This document shows positions 1-10,150 of a DNA stretch of 64,000 nt, one piece after another. A model generated the notes under the pieces. The model searched no databases and was not told the DNA's origin. It saw nothing but the letters and a program-made list of their open reading frames with translations. This DNA comes from Chamaecyparis obtusa (taxonomy: Eukaryota; Streptophyta; Pinopsida; Cupressales; Cupressaceae): positions 193,501-257,500 of the forward strand of contig BSBK01003563.1 of assembly GCA_027943335.1 (NCBI GenBank). The letters run 5' to 3'. How positions within the stretch are numbered: the first letter of the stretch is position 1; every line of letters starts with the position of its first letter. Position numbers and translations under genes: made by a program.

Positions 1-184
1 AAGGTTTTCCCCGGGGTATATCATTGTGTCCTTTTCTATTTTTCTATATGTATGGTATGTGGTTGCAATATCTTTGTTAAAGTAGTTAACGAATCTGAAA
101 TTGTAAGGATTTATAAGAATTTGCACAATACTCTCCTATAGAGATTAGCATAGGAAGCTGTTTCTGCACCCGAGTTTCCTTACA

Positions 185-2472
185 ATGGAAAGGATAAATA
201 AACTATATTTGAGACATGTTATTGACAAAGTGAATGAGAATGCTATGTTAGTGATGAAGACATTTCAAAAATTGGTAACCAACAGATCAAGGATTCCACA
301 GCCACTTGTGGAGAAATATAAATATGATATATGTTTTATGGTTGACATTGACTTTACGTATATTGAAGCAGTGGAGCCTAGAATTGAGTTCATAGACCCT
401 CTTGGCTATGAGATATCTGAGATAGAAATAGAAGAATATGTTGGCAGGTTACTTAAGTGTAAGTTGGACACTCAGTGTAAAAGGTTTGGAACTTTTGAAG
501 AGAATTTCAACTCTGTAAAAGCTATAATTGAAGAGAAGCAGTCTAAGAAGAGAGTTGATAGCACAATAAACAAAATATTGAAAGATTCAGGATTAATAGA
601 GCATGAGTTTTTGGTAGCAAAGAACACAACAATAGCAATCAAAATGAGTGAATAGAAAGAAGTTTTGTCTACCCCACCAATTGCAGTATAGTAGAAAGAA
701 CCACTTGTGAAGGTGAATGTAGAGGAACTAGAAAAAGAACAAGTAGCAAGTAGGCCTACTGGATCCAGTTCCTCCACACCTAACAAGAGAATGAAAGAAA
801 GTGATACTAGACCTAGTAAGAGGCAGAAAATTGTGGTGCCACCAGTTCCTAGGAAAGTTGCAGCAATTAAAGATGATGACACTACTTTGGTTAAGAAGAA
901 AGCTTGGAAACCTAAAGTTGAAAAGATTAATGAGCAGATTATTGAAGATGGAGACTTTACCAGAATGAATAAGTACTATAATATTTATGATTATTTAGAC
1001 AGACTTAACTTGGAGAATGCAATTGTAAAGCACATGGTTTTGGCAAATTAGAAGTTTCATACTATTCAGGGTCAGATACTTGATGACTTGTATAACAAAC
1101 TTGTAAATAGAAAGAAGAGAGCACAAGAAGAAGACACTTCTATCAGAGAGAATCTAGTAAGAAAGATTTTTGATGTGAGAGATGTTGTACACCTAAAGAA
1201 AATATTGAAGGCCTTAAGCACCCATCTAAGAACCAAAAGGAGAACCATTCTAATTATGGGAGGCAGATATGAAGAAGTTAATTCTGATACAGAATAGGCA
1301 ATAATCAAGGTTATGGAAAAAATTGTTGGAGAAAAAGTAGGTGAAGCAGAACAAGAGGATATTCCCTCTCCTCTAGCTATTAGCATTGAAGATGAATCAA
1401 TGAATGTAGAAGGTACACAAGTCACCTTGGATACTGATGACAATGTATTCAAGAATCTAGGAAACATTGTTGACAATTTGGCTCTTGATGAACTAGATAC
1501 AAAAGTAGAGTAGACACAAACCACTATTGAAGAATCTAAAGAAACAGAGGTTCAAGCACCTATTCCTATAAAAGAAGACATCAGTCTTACTCCTAATACT
1601 GGAAAAAAGAAGGAAATTGGATCTTTATTTGAGGATTTAGGAAAAGAAGTTGATGATGATGATCAGTTGGAATTGATCACTTCTTTGAATAAAATTATTG
1701 GCAAGAAAAAGAAAGTAAAGAATCTTGAAGGGAGTCTAAAGGAATTAATTGAGAAGTTACAAAACACTGTAACTACACAAATTATAGAGGCAGACCCTTT
1801 GGAGAAAGCTAAGAAGTTAATGAGCACTTTTGATAATGAATTCACTAACCTATCCGATATTGCAAAAGTGAGATCTCAAGTAGCTTATGAAGCTGCAATG
1901 CTTTTAAATATTAGCTAGAATATCAGGAATGATATTAATAGTCTTGATATCTATATCAAGGACTTGAGGAAGTATTTGGGAATAAGAAAATCTTTGTACA
2001 TACAGTGTACAAAATCAAAGACCTTTACAATAGAAGAAGATCAGAAGATGAAGTTGAAAGAAGCAGAAATTCAGAATGAATGTAACCTTCTTTCTAGCTC
2101 TAATGTGAAGGTATTAGATGTTGAGAAGAAGATTAGGAAACTGTATGATGATATTAGAGTTTTACAAGATGAAAGAGATAGAAAAATGAGAAGATTTACT
2201 CTTTTGAGAGAACATACTTCTATGAAGTTATGCATAATTGAAGAACAGTTGGAAGAATGTCTTTTGGCAAAGACATCTTTTGCAAAGTTTAACTTTGAAA
2301 ACCTTCAAGCATGTCAAATAGAAGCTTATGGACTAAGCACTTTACTGAATGTGGTAGATTCCATTAAGTACTCAATGTGGTAGATTCCATTAAGAAATCA
2401 TGGGAGAAGGAGATAGAAGCAATGAAAGTTGATTTTGTAGATTGTGTTGCAAGCCTACTAGCTTTGCAATAA
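185..2472 (+). pseudogene. Envelope-like / extra ORF of element S, coiled-coil protein, decayed
   Basis: Six open stretches at 185-655, 707-1051, 1088-1297, 1313-1513, 1667-1918 and 1964-2383 lie in the same frame, so they are one ancestral frame of about 760 codons cut by stops and not frameshifted. The in-frame stops I could read between the stretches are TAG, up to a terminal TAA near 2,470. The N-terminal 150 residues look globular. A Lys/Glu-rich, low-complexity middle follows, and the last 140 residues (heptad-like, LYDDIRVLQDERDRKMRRF) look like a coiled coil. Just upstream, in frame, is a short motif (KLFLHPSFLTM) resembling one common in plant retroelement ORFs. The placement between pol and polypurine tracts matches the Sirevirus third ORF. 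The function of that ORF is not established; I assign none. Confidence 0.6.
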
Positions 2473-2542
2473 GGAACTAAGGTATAATCTTTTTTTGTGA
2501 CACAATTTTGTAGCCCTCCCTACTTTATTTTGTCATTGTTGT

Positions 2543-2746
2543 CAAAGGGGGAGAGATATAGAGAAAAAAAAAATTGTATATGATATGGATTCATACTCTT
2601 AGGGGGAGTATTGTATTAGAAATTATATTTTGAAGAGTTATAAGGATAGTATATGTATATGTTATACTATGGCCATAATTTTGAGATTTTGAGTTGTACA
2701 CTTAGCCAATTTTATCATATGTTGCCACCAATGAAAAAGGGGGAGA
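2543..2746 (+). promoter_or_regulatory. Cluster of three polypurine tracts before S 3' LTR
   Basis: AAAGGGGGAGAGA near 2,544, AGGGGGAG at 2,601 and AAAAAGGGGGAGA ending at 2,746 sit within 200 bp, the last directly before the LTR. A polypurine tract primes plus-strand DNA synthesis by resisting RNase H. Several copies are a known Sirevirus trait. Confidence 0.75.
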
Positions 2747-2747
2747 T

Positions 2748-3777
2748 TGTTAGAAATTTGGCTGAGATAAGTACATAGATGTTGTAATTATGGAAATATA
2801 TGATCCACATGAAGAGCACAAAGGTCAGAGAGAAAGTATAGCAGAGCAGATTGCATATTTGTCTAAGTGTGAGACAACATTTTCACCAGTGTACCCAGAC
2901 ATAGTTTTTGTTTGCGACATTGACTAGAGTAAGTTCAGTGCTTGCACACTTGAACATAGAATCTATGATGTCTATTGATCACCCATCTTAGAGTGTAAGT
3001 CATTACAGCATGTACATAATTAGTTATGACAATTTTACCAAAGATAGTGTTAAGCCCAGAAGACAATTTTGAAGATAGAATTGGTAAAGAGTTAAGGGAT
3101 TATTTTGTTTATCAAAATAATGACTTAAAAATATAAAGGGATGACATCCTATATGTTAACCCTTGGATAAAGATATATGGAAGCTGACCATGTAAATTTA
3201 TTAGCCTTAATAACTTGTATATATGTAATTGTAAATTGTAAGAAGAAGAAGAAGATGTGGTAATATTGTAATGATATGATAAAGTGATATGATGTGAATG
3301 TAACAGTAGTGAAAATATATTGATGCAAGTAGCATAAGTTTATGTACCTTAATCCATTTTTTTAATCAGTATACATTGTACATTACTTGTTTGGCCAGTG
3401 GGCTCATATGGTAATCAGATTTTGTATTGACAACTCCTAACAGGGTTGGGGCTTCTAACAAGGCCTATAGTCCCTTAATCATGACTGATACACTATATTC
3501 TTGTAATAGACTCCTAATAGGGTCAATATCCTTAACAAGATACTTTTGATTAGTGGATCTTTGTGGGCACCATCCCCACCAGGGTTTTCCCTTCGCCAGG
3601 GTTTCCTCGAGAACATATCATGTGTTATGAGTTCTTTAGTTTTATTGCTATGCATGTTGTTTAACTTCTTATGTTATGCATGTGTAAAGATAATTTGTTA
3701 TATCCATAATTGAAAAAAAGATAAAGTTTGTATAATACTGATTCACCCCCCCCTCTCAGTATTCCCTATTTGTAACA
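2748..3777 (+). repeat. 3' LTR of element S (about 1,030 bp)
   Basis: It starts TGTTAGAAATTTGG right after the polypurine tract and ends TTTGTAACA, giving TGTTA...TAACA inverted ends. Near the end it carries the C-rich block ATTCACCCCCCCCTCTCAGT (3,740-3,759), a motif often seen at the 3' end of plant copia LTRs. No partner LTR is in the window, so age cannot be judged. Confidence 0.75.
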
Positions 3778-4260
3778 AGTCTTCCATTCATCTCCTTCAC
3801 TTCATCTCTCTGAGGTTTGACTTCATCTTTATCCTATATCTTTCTCAGTCAAACCTAGTCAAACTGGGGCATATTTTCACTACTTGATGGTTATCCTATT
3901 ATCTTTCATCTTTGATTATGATTTCTAGTGATTTGATCAAATTTATTAATTTACTATCTCTCCTCTACCTGATTTCAATTTCAATTTTGAGGGGGAATAC
4001 CTATCAAACTTCAATCCTTGATTCATCTTTATCAATTGAACCTTGAGATTCATATCTCTTATTTGAGACTTGATAATTACCTAATCATAGGGGTGTTTGC
4101 CTTCTCTTTTTCAATCATCTTATCTTTGTCCTGATGTGTTCCCATCTATCGAACACATGTCTAGGTTATTTTGTGATCCCAAATCAATCTCACATTTCAA
4201 CTTCATTCTTTGACTGCATGTGATCCCAAATCAACCTCACATTAGTCAAAGAGGGGAAAA
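3778..4260 (+). mobile_element. 3' end of the internal region of LTR element G
   Basis: This AT-rich stretch between the S LTR and the G LTR has no usable ORF. It ends in a purine tract (AAAGAGGGGAAAA, 4,248-4,260) that touches a TGTATG LTR start, so it reads as the non-coding 3' tail of an LTR element on the plus strand, cut on its left by the S insertion. Confidence 0.55.
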
Positions 4261-4684
4261 TGTATGCAACCTAAAATGGTCACCTAGACTTTGGTCCCCA
4301 TTCTTCAATTTATCAATTTCTTGAATCAATACTTGGTAATTTTCAAATCAATTTCCTTGATCAAATCCTAATTCTATCATTTATTTGATTATATTCTATG
4401 GATTAACCATTTTATACTAAGTCTTTATTTAATTAAAATTAATTCCCTCCCCTTTGATTAAATAAAAAATCCCCCACTTACCTCTTCTCCTAAGTTTCAC
4501 AAATAAAGCATTATTCTTATTTTATAAAAAGAAGAAAAGACCTTTTTGTCTCACATGGTGCACAAAAGTCAACACTTCTTTCTTATTGGAGGAGACTTGT
4601 GCACATGGATTGATCCCACTTTCAAACTCCACCCTTGATCAACTATTTTTCCTCTTAATCTCCATCATCTGTTATTCTCATCTT

Positions 4685-4696
4685 CTATAAAATAAG
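4685..4696 (+). promoter_or_regulatory. TATA box of the G LTR
   Basis: CTATAAAATAAG is followed by a pyrimidine-rich stretch (CTCTCTTCTCATTC), a typical plant LTR promoter and start region. The LTR is now split about 150 bp downstream. Confidence 0.55.
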
Positions 4697-4838
4697 AGCT
4701 CTCTTCTCATTCTAGGATCCCACTCTTGATACTAATATTATGCTGCAGGTTTTCTTGGTGACATTGGAGCTTTGGAGATCTTTTTATATTCTAGCTTTCA
4801 TTCTTGCATTTAGCTTAGCTTTCATGGCATTTTAGTTT

Positions 4839-4843
4839 ATTTT
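4839..4843. repeat. Target site duplication of copia A, left copy (ATTTT)
   Basis: ATTTT directly before TGTTAAAATAA matches ATTTT at 13,696-13,700 directly after TTCTAACA. The 5-bp length is usual for Ty1/copia integrase. Confidence 0.85.
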
Positions 4844-5038
4844 TGTTAAAATAATAACAAAATATAGAGAATTAAGAAATTGTTTAATCAATGAGCAAGG
4901 AAAAGAAGATTTACCATGGATAATCACAAAAACTAGGAGCATTCATCAAAGCACAAGGCAACAAGGAGACAACATTTTTAAAGGGGAAAAGCATAAAAAA
5001 AACCCCATGATATAATGAATGTGGCAAAAATGCCTAAG

Positions 5039-5126
<88 letters not shown>

Positions 5127-5127
5127 G
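4844..5127 (-). repeat. Partial third LTR of copia A, with long GA run
   Basis: Nearly matches the start of the LTRs at 5,428 and 13,168 (TGTTAAAATAATAAC through the GA run to CTTAGCTCATACAAT). It then switches to leader sequence. The GA microsatellite (about 5,042-5,122) is longer than in the other two copies. Confidence 0.8.
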
Positions 5128-5427
5128 CTCATACAATATGATAATATTAAGATTTTGATAAATTTAAATTTGTATTATTTTCTTTATCAATAATGTATCC
5201 AAACCTGCACAAACAAATCAATAAGTATCCAATAAATAAATCGGGTTTGGTGGTAAACCAGCCAAACTCAAAAAAAAAGTCAATTTTTTTCTCTTAAACA
5301 GATTAGACAAAAAAATATACTAGCAATAAACTCTCTCAAGAGTCTCTGATATTGGAGTGCTCCAAGATATGGTAACTCCTTCACCTATACACTCAAAACA
5401 TGATTAAACCAACCTTCTCTAATACCA
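5128..5427 (-). repeat. Duplicated leader fragment with decayed primer site of copia A
   Basis: Matches the leader at about 12,885-13,167 in order and orientation and ends in TCTCTAATACCA, a two-mismatch copy of the reverse-complement primer site GCTCTGATACCA. It is what remains of a second internal region; the junction at about 5,127 falls in short shared AT-rich sequence. Confidence 0.8.
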
Positions 5428-5623
5428 TGTTAAAATAATAACAAAATATAGAGAATTAAGAAATTGTTTAATCAATGAGCAAGGAAAAGAAGATTTACCT
5501 TGAATAATCACAAAAACTAGGAGCATTCACCAAAGCACAAGGAAATAAGGAGACAATATTTTGAAGGGGGAAAAACATAAAAAAAAACCCCATGATATAA
5601 TGAATGTGGCAAAAATGCCTAAG

Positions 5624-5679
<56 letters not shown>

Positions 5680-5978
5680 GCTCATACAATAATAATCAAG
5701 AAGAAGAAGTATCTCATGAGATGAGAGAAGGAGAGCCATCTCTTAATACAAATGTGAGAAATAAGTTACATTGTAACTCCCATTTCTGTGTATGCCACAT
5801 TTCACTAGTGTGTGAGATAAGTGTAGGATTCGTCATAAGGAGTAATATCTATTTTCCTTAATAAAGGAAATTACAAATATGACATGTCCTCCCACTTGGA
5901 CTAAAGGAAGAATACAATAGGATACCTTGGTTTATCCTTTAAATACATAATTTACCAAGGAAAGATTAAATTCTAACA
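5428..5978 (-). repeat. 3' LTR of copia A (about 551 bp)
   Basis: Runs from TGTTAAAATAATAAC to TTCTAACA on the plus strand. It abuts the polypurine tract (read on the minus strand) on the coding side and the decayed primer site on the other. It holds a GA run of about 48 bp at 5,626-5,674. Confidence 0.85.
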
Positions 5979-5990
5979 CCTCCCTTTAAT
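5979..5990 (-). promoter_or_regulatory. Polypurine tract of copia A
   Basis: CCTCCCTTTAAT on the plus strand reads ATTAAAGGGAGG on the minus strand, directly before the LTR. Confidence 0.7.
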
Positions 5991-7718
5991 CTTTACTTGG
6001 GGTAATTACATCAAGGGGTATCAAACCCAAATTGTTACAATGAAATTCAAATTTCTCTCTAGAAAGAGGTTTTGTCAAAATATCTGCAACTTGATCTTCA
6101 CCTTTGCAATGGAAGAGGTAAACTTTCTTTTCTACAATGTGCTCTCTAATGAAGTGGTGGTGGAGAGAAATGTGCTTTGACTTTGCATGATAAACTAGAT
6201 TCTTTTCCAAGGCTATTGCACTTTGATTGTGACAATACAATGGTGTAGGTTCATGTTGAGGTAGACCCAAATCTTCAAGTATTCTTCTAAGCCACAGAGC
6301 TTCTTTAGAGGCATGAGTATAACTTTTATATTTAGCTTTAGTAGAACATAGAGACATAGATTGTTCTTTTTTACTTTTCCAAGATATAGAACCCAAACCA
6401 AGAGAAAAACAATACCCAAAAGTAGATTTCCCATCATTGGGGTCTCCACCTAGTTCTGAATCAGTAAAGCCTTTTAAAGAAAAATTAGAATTTGCATCAT
6501 AAAATAATCCTAAGTTAATAGTACCTTTAATGTAACATAATATTCTTTTAGTAATTTTGAAGTGAGTTTGTTGAGGTTTGGACATGAATCTTGAAACTAA
6601 ACCAACACTAAAGGATAAATCAGGTCTAGTGAGGGTTAGATAAATTATACTACCTACAAGTTCTCTATAAGGAGTAGCATCTATGAAAGGAGATTCCATA
6701 TCCATCATTAACTTAGTTCCTAAATCACATGGAATTGAAACAAGATTAGCATCATTCATGTGAAATCTATCTACGAGATCTTTAGCATATTTACATTGAG
6801 AGATAAAAATACCCTTAGGGGTTTGCCAAATTTGCATTCCTAAGAAATAATGTAAGAAACCTAAATCTGTCACTTAAAATTTTTGGTTGAGTTGGAACTT
6901 AATATCAAAAATTAAATGGTTAGAACTAGAAGTAAGAATCAAATCATCAACATACAGAATGATAATAATGATGTCATCTTCACCTTCACTATGCTTCATA
7001 TACAAGTTAGGATCATTTTTACTTCTTTCAAAACCTTGAGAAATAAAGAAAGCATTAATTTTGGAATACCATTCTCTAGGAGATTGTTTTAAACCATAAA
7101 TAGACTTCTTTAGTTTGCAGACTAAATGTTCATTACCTTGTTCAATAAAACTAGGAGGTTGAGACATATAGATTTATTCATGCAAGTCACCATTTAAGAA
7201 GGCACTTTTAACATCCATTTGGTGAATAGGCCAATTCATTTTAGTAGCTAAAGCAAGAACAACTTTAATGGTAGGCATTTTAGCAACAGGAGAAAAAGTT
7301 TGATTATAGTCTATTCCTTCAATTTAAGAAAAACCATGTGCAACTAACCTAGCCTTAAATTTACTAATTTCATTATTGGAATTTAACTTAGATTTATATA
7401 ACCATTTACAGGAAACCAAATTTTTACCATGAGGTAAAGTAACTAAATCCCAAGTATTATTAGAAATTAAAGAGTCATATTCTTCTTGCATAGCATTTTT
7501 CCAATGAGGTTGATTTTTAGCTTGAGAAAAGGTTTGAGGATCATTAGAATTAGAGAGAGAAGACATAAGAGCATAATTACAGTAGTTTATCCTTCTAGGT
7601 TTAAGTCCATCCATTCTAGCAATGTAATCATCACCCTCATTAAGTAAATCTTTAAACCATTTAGGATTTCTCCTAGAATTAACAAAAATATTACTAAGAG
7701 GAGTAAAAAAATTATTAC

Positions 7719-7751
<33 letters not shown>

Positions 7752-8360
7752 TGCTACTACTAGAGGGAACAACATCAATGGAAGGAGTATCATTACTATC
7801 TATTTGTTCATCATTATCATGTTTATTAGTATTATCCTTAGTGTTAGGAGTAGAAACAGAAGGAACATAAAATTTAGGAGCAGAAATTTGAGGAGTAGGG
7901 TTGAGAGATGGAGGTTGGTCCTCCACAAGAACTATGTTGTTGTGACTAAAATCAGAATAAAAAATCTGAGAACAGTCATGGACACCATTTTCAGCAATGC
8001 AAACATCTCTAGCTATGTGAACTTTATTAATAAGAGGATCATAAACTCTATAACCTTTAGTGTTCTTAGAATAACCAAAAAATATATGAGGGGAGGATAT
8101 AGGATCTAACATTTTTCTTTTCTATTTAGGTGTGTGAACATAAGCAGTGGAGCCAAAAATCCGTAAATGAGACAAATTGGGTTTTCTACCTGACCAAACT
8201 TCTTCAGGAGTTTTATTTCGAAGGTCCTTAGTAGGAGTTATATTAATAATATAGGTGGTACATGCCATGGCTTCAGCCCAAAATTTATAATCCATATTTC
8301 TAGCATGTAAAAAATAGCTACCCATTTCTACTATTGTTCTATGCTTCTATTCTACCACAC
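5986..8360 (-). pseudogene. Copia A pol, 3' half: integrase C-terminus, reverse transcriptase, RNase H
   Basis: Open stretches 8325-8122, 8112-7324, 7167-6874 and 6873-5986 share one frame. In order they hold the integrase tail (KTPEEVWSGRKPNLSHLRIF), a linker with ten consecutive Asp, the RT N-terminus (NTWDLVTLPHGKNLVSCKW), the RT catalytic motif YVDD at about 6,950, and the RNase H region (FTDSELGGD, then KHISLHHHFIREH and ADILTKPLSREKF). RT and RNase H would copy element RNA into DNA in virus-like particles. In-frame stops between stretches (for example TAA before IYMSQPP near 7,170) and the upstream frame change mean no full product. The final codons run to about 200 bp of the polypurine tract, a normal copia end. 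Confidence 0.9.
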
Positions 8361-10150
8361 CATTCTATTCTGGTGTAAAGGAATGGTAAGCTCATGTTTG
8401 ATACCAAAAGATCTTACATAATAATGGAAAGCATGACTAACATATTTAGTACCATTATCAGTCCTAAGAATCTGAATTTTACAACTACTTTGTCTTTCTA
8501 CAAATATATGAAATTTAGCAAAAATATCAAGGACTTGATCTTTACTGTGTAAGAAATAAATCCAAGTTCTACAAGAATAATCATCAACAAAGGTTAAAGC
8601 ATATTTAAAGCCTGAAGGAGAAGTATTTTCCATAGGTCCTAAAAGATCACTATGAATGAGAGCTAACTTATTATTAGCTCTCCAAGATGATTTATGGGGA
8701 AAAGATTCTATATGCATTTTACCACTCATACATCCATTGCAATCAAACTTAGAAGAAGTAAACTTAGGCAGCCCATCTACCATATTTTATTTTTGCATTA
8801 ATGAGATATAATCAGAATTTAAATGTCCTAGCCTCTCATGCCAAATGTGAAAATCAATAGTAGTAAGTAAAGAATATCTAGGAGAGGCAAATTGATAAAA
8901 TTTAAAGAGATTATCATCATCTAATTTAGCATCAGCAACTATCTGATCAGTGTTAGGATCAATGATATGATAATTATTTTTATGAAACTCAACCTTATAA
9001 TCTTGACATAATTGAGGAACAAAAATATGGTTAGCTTTCAAATCAGGAACATAAAGCACATCATGTAATTTACCATTTTGAACAAAAACATTACCAATTC
9101 CTTCAACTTGACAACAATGATTATCAGCTAAAGAAACAAGAATATTCATAGAATCAGGTCACAAAGAATCAAAGACTTCCTTATGAGATGTAACATGTTG
9201 AGATGCACCACTATCAATAATCCATTCAAGTGGTTTAGAAGCATTAAAACAGACAGTAAAAGTAGAATGAGATTGATTTCCATTAGGTTTTCCATTATGT
9301 TGATCATCCTTTTGTTTCTTAAAACAATTATGTATTAAGTGACCATTTTTACTGCAATAGTTGCAATGTGGCCTATTTGACTTATTAATATTATAATAGT
9401 TATTTGAAGGCCTAGAATTGTAATGATCATTAAATTGTTGGCCTGAGTTATTATTTGAATTATTAGTATTGTTAGATCTTTGATAGTTTTGGTTATTTTG
9501 ATTAGTGTTATAAGATCTATTGTTATTGTGACTTTTAGAGACATCTGCATGTTCGTGAGTTTTAAGTATGCCAAATTGAATTAATTTTTCTTCCTCTTGA
9601 TGCAACATATTTTGAAAAATAAAATAAGTTAGTTGAGATGCTAAAGAAGGAATAGCTAACTGAGAATAAATATTAGTAATAAATTTTTGGAACTGTCTAG
9701 GCAAACATTTACGAATAATTATATAGATTATCCTTAAATCAGAGAGAGGAACTTGTAAACCAATTAGTAAAACTTTAATTGAATCAAACTCGAGCAAGAA
9801 ATCATTAATAGAGTTGAAGTCAGTATACCTGAGGTCTTCAAGTTGGTCTTGAAGTTGGATTTTTTGAGTCTCATCTGCACTATCATAGGAATTTTTCAGG
9901 ATGTCCCAAGCCTAATGGGCTTCAGTACAAGTAGAAATTAAGACATACAATTCAGGACTTAAGGAGATTCTGATTAAACCAAGTGCTTCCTCATTTTTAG
10001 TCTGCCAAGCAGTTTGATCAGCTTGAGGAGTAGAGGCTACTGGTTTTGAACTGGCATCAGTAGAAATATCTAAAATATGTCTAAATCTAAAGATGAAGGT
10101 CATGTGTAGTTTCCATGCATGATAATTAATTTGTACTAGTTAATTTCATT
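8352..10150 (-). pseudogene. Copia A gag, protease and integrase core
   Basis: Stretches 10103-9912, 9797-9159, 9149-8787 and 8783-8352 share one frame. Gag begins around 10,150 (NYHAWKLHM reads just upstream of the first Met). It has an Asn-rich region and a CCHC zinc knuckle (CNYCSKNGHLIHNC, about 9,340) that binds RNA. The protease motif WIIDSGASQH (about 9,200) keeps the DSG catalytic site. GAG-pre-integrase follows (WHERLGHLN) with the integrase zinc motif CNGC and two Asp of the catalytic triad (HSDLLGP, LRTDNGTKY). At about 8,362-8,374 a tandem AGAAT duplication shifts the frame just before the catalytic Glu region, which continues in the other frame. A TAG ends the first gag stretch at about 9,912. 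Confidence 0.88.

Larger units (their letters stand above)
1..3777 (+). mobile_element. Sirevirus-like Ty1/copia retrotransposon (element S), 3' part
   Basis: Only the 3' end of this element lies in the window. Seen: one long decayed reading frame, then three purine tracts, the last touching a TGTTAG LTR start, and an LTR closing in TAACA at 3,777. In Sireviruses (a Ty1/copia lineage) an extra envelope-like, coiled-coil ORF follows pol, and several polypurine tracts precede the 3' LTR, so the layout fits. No gag or pol is visible, so the lineage call is an inference. The base pairs after the LTR (AGTCT, 3,778-3,782) would be one copy of the target duplication; its partner lies outside the window. 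Confidence 0.7.
4261..4843 (+). repeat. LTR of element G, left piece
   Basis: It begins TGTATGCAACC after a purine tract and contains a TATA box. It stops at 4,843, where copia element A is inserted; the rest resumes at 13,696. The joined LTR would be about 925 bp with TGTA...TACA inverted ends. I infer Ty3/gypsy from the non-TGTTA ends and general layout, without coding evidence. Confidence 0.6.

Noticed and set aside
3720..3777. Possible gene promoter near the poly-C block
   Set aside because: The block is part of the S LTR terminus.
5604..5861. ORF across the GA run with Arg-Glu repeats, and the similar one at 13,339-13,578
   Set aside because: They read the GA microsatellite within copia A LTRs; the LTR explains the sequence.
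7804..8109. Plus-strand ORF opposite copia A pol
   Set aside because: Shadow of the pol frame on the other strand.
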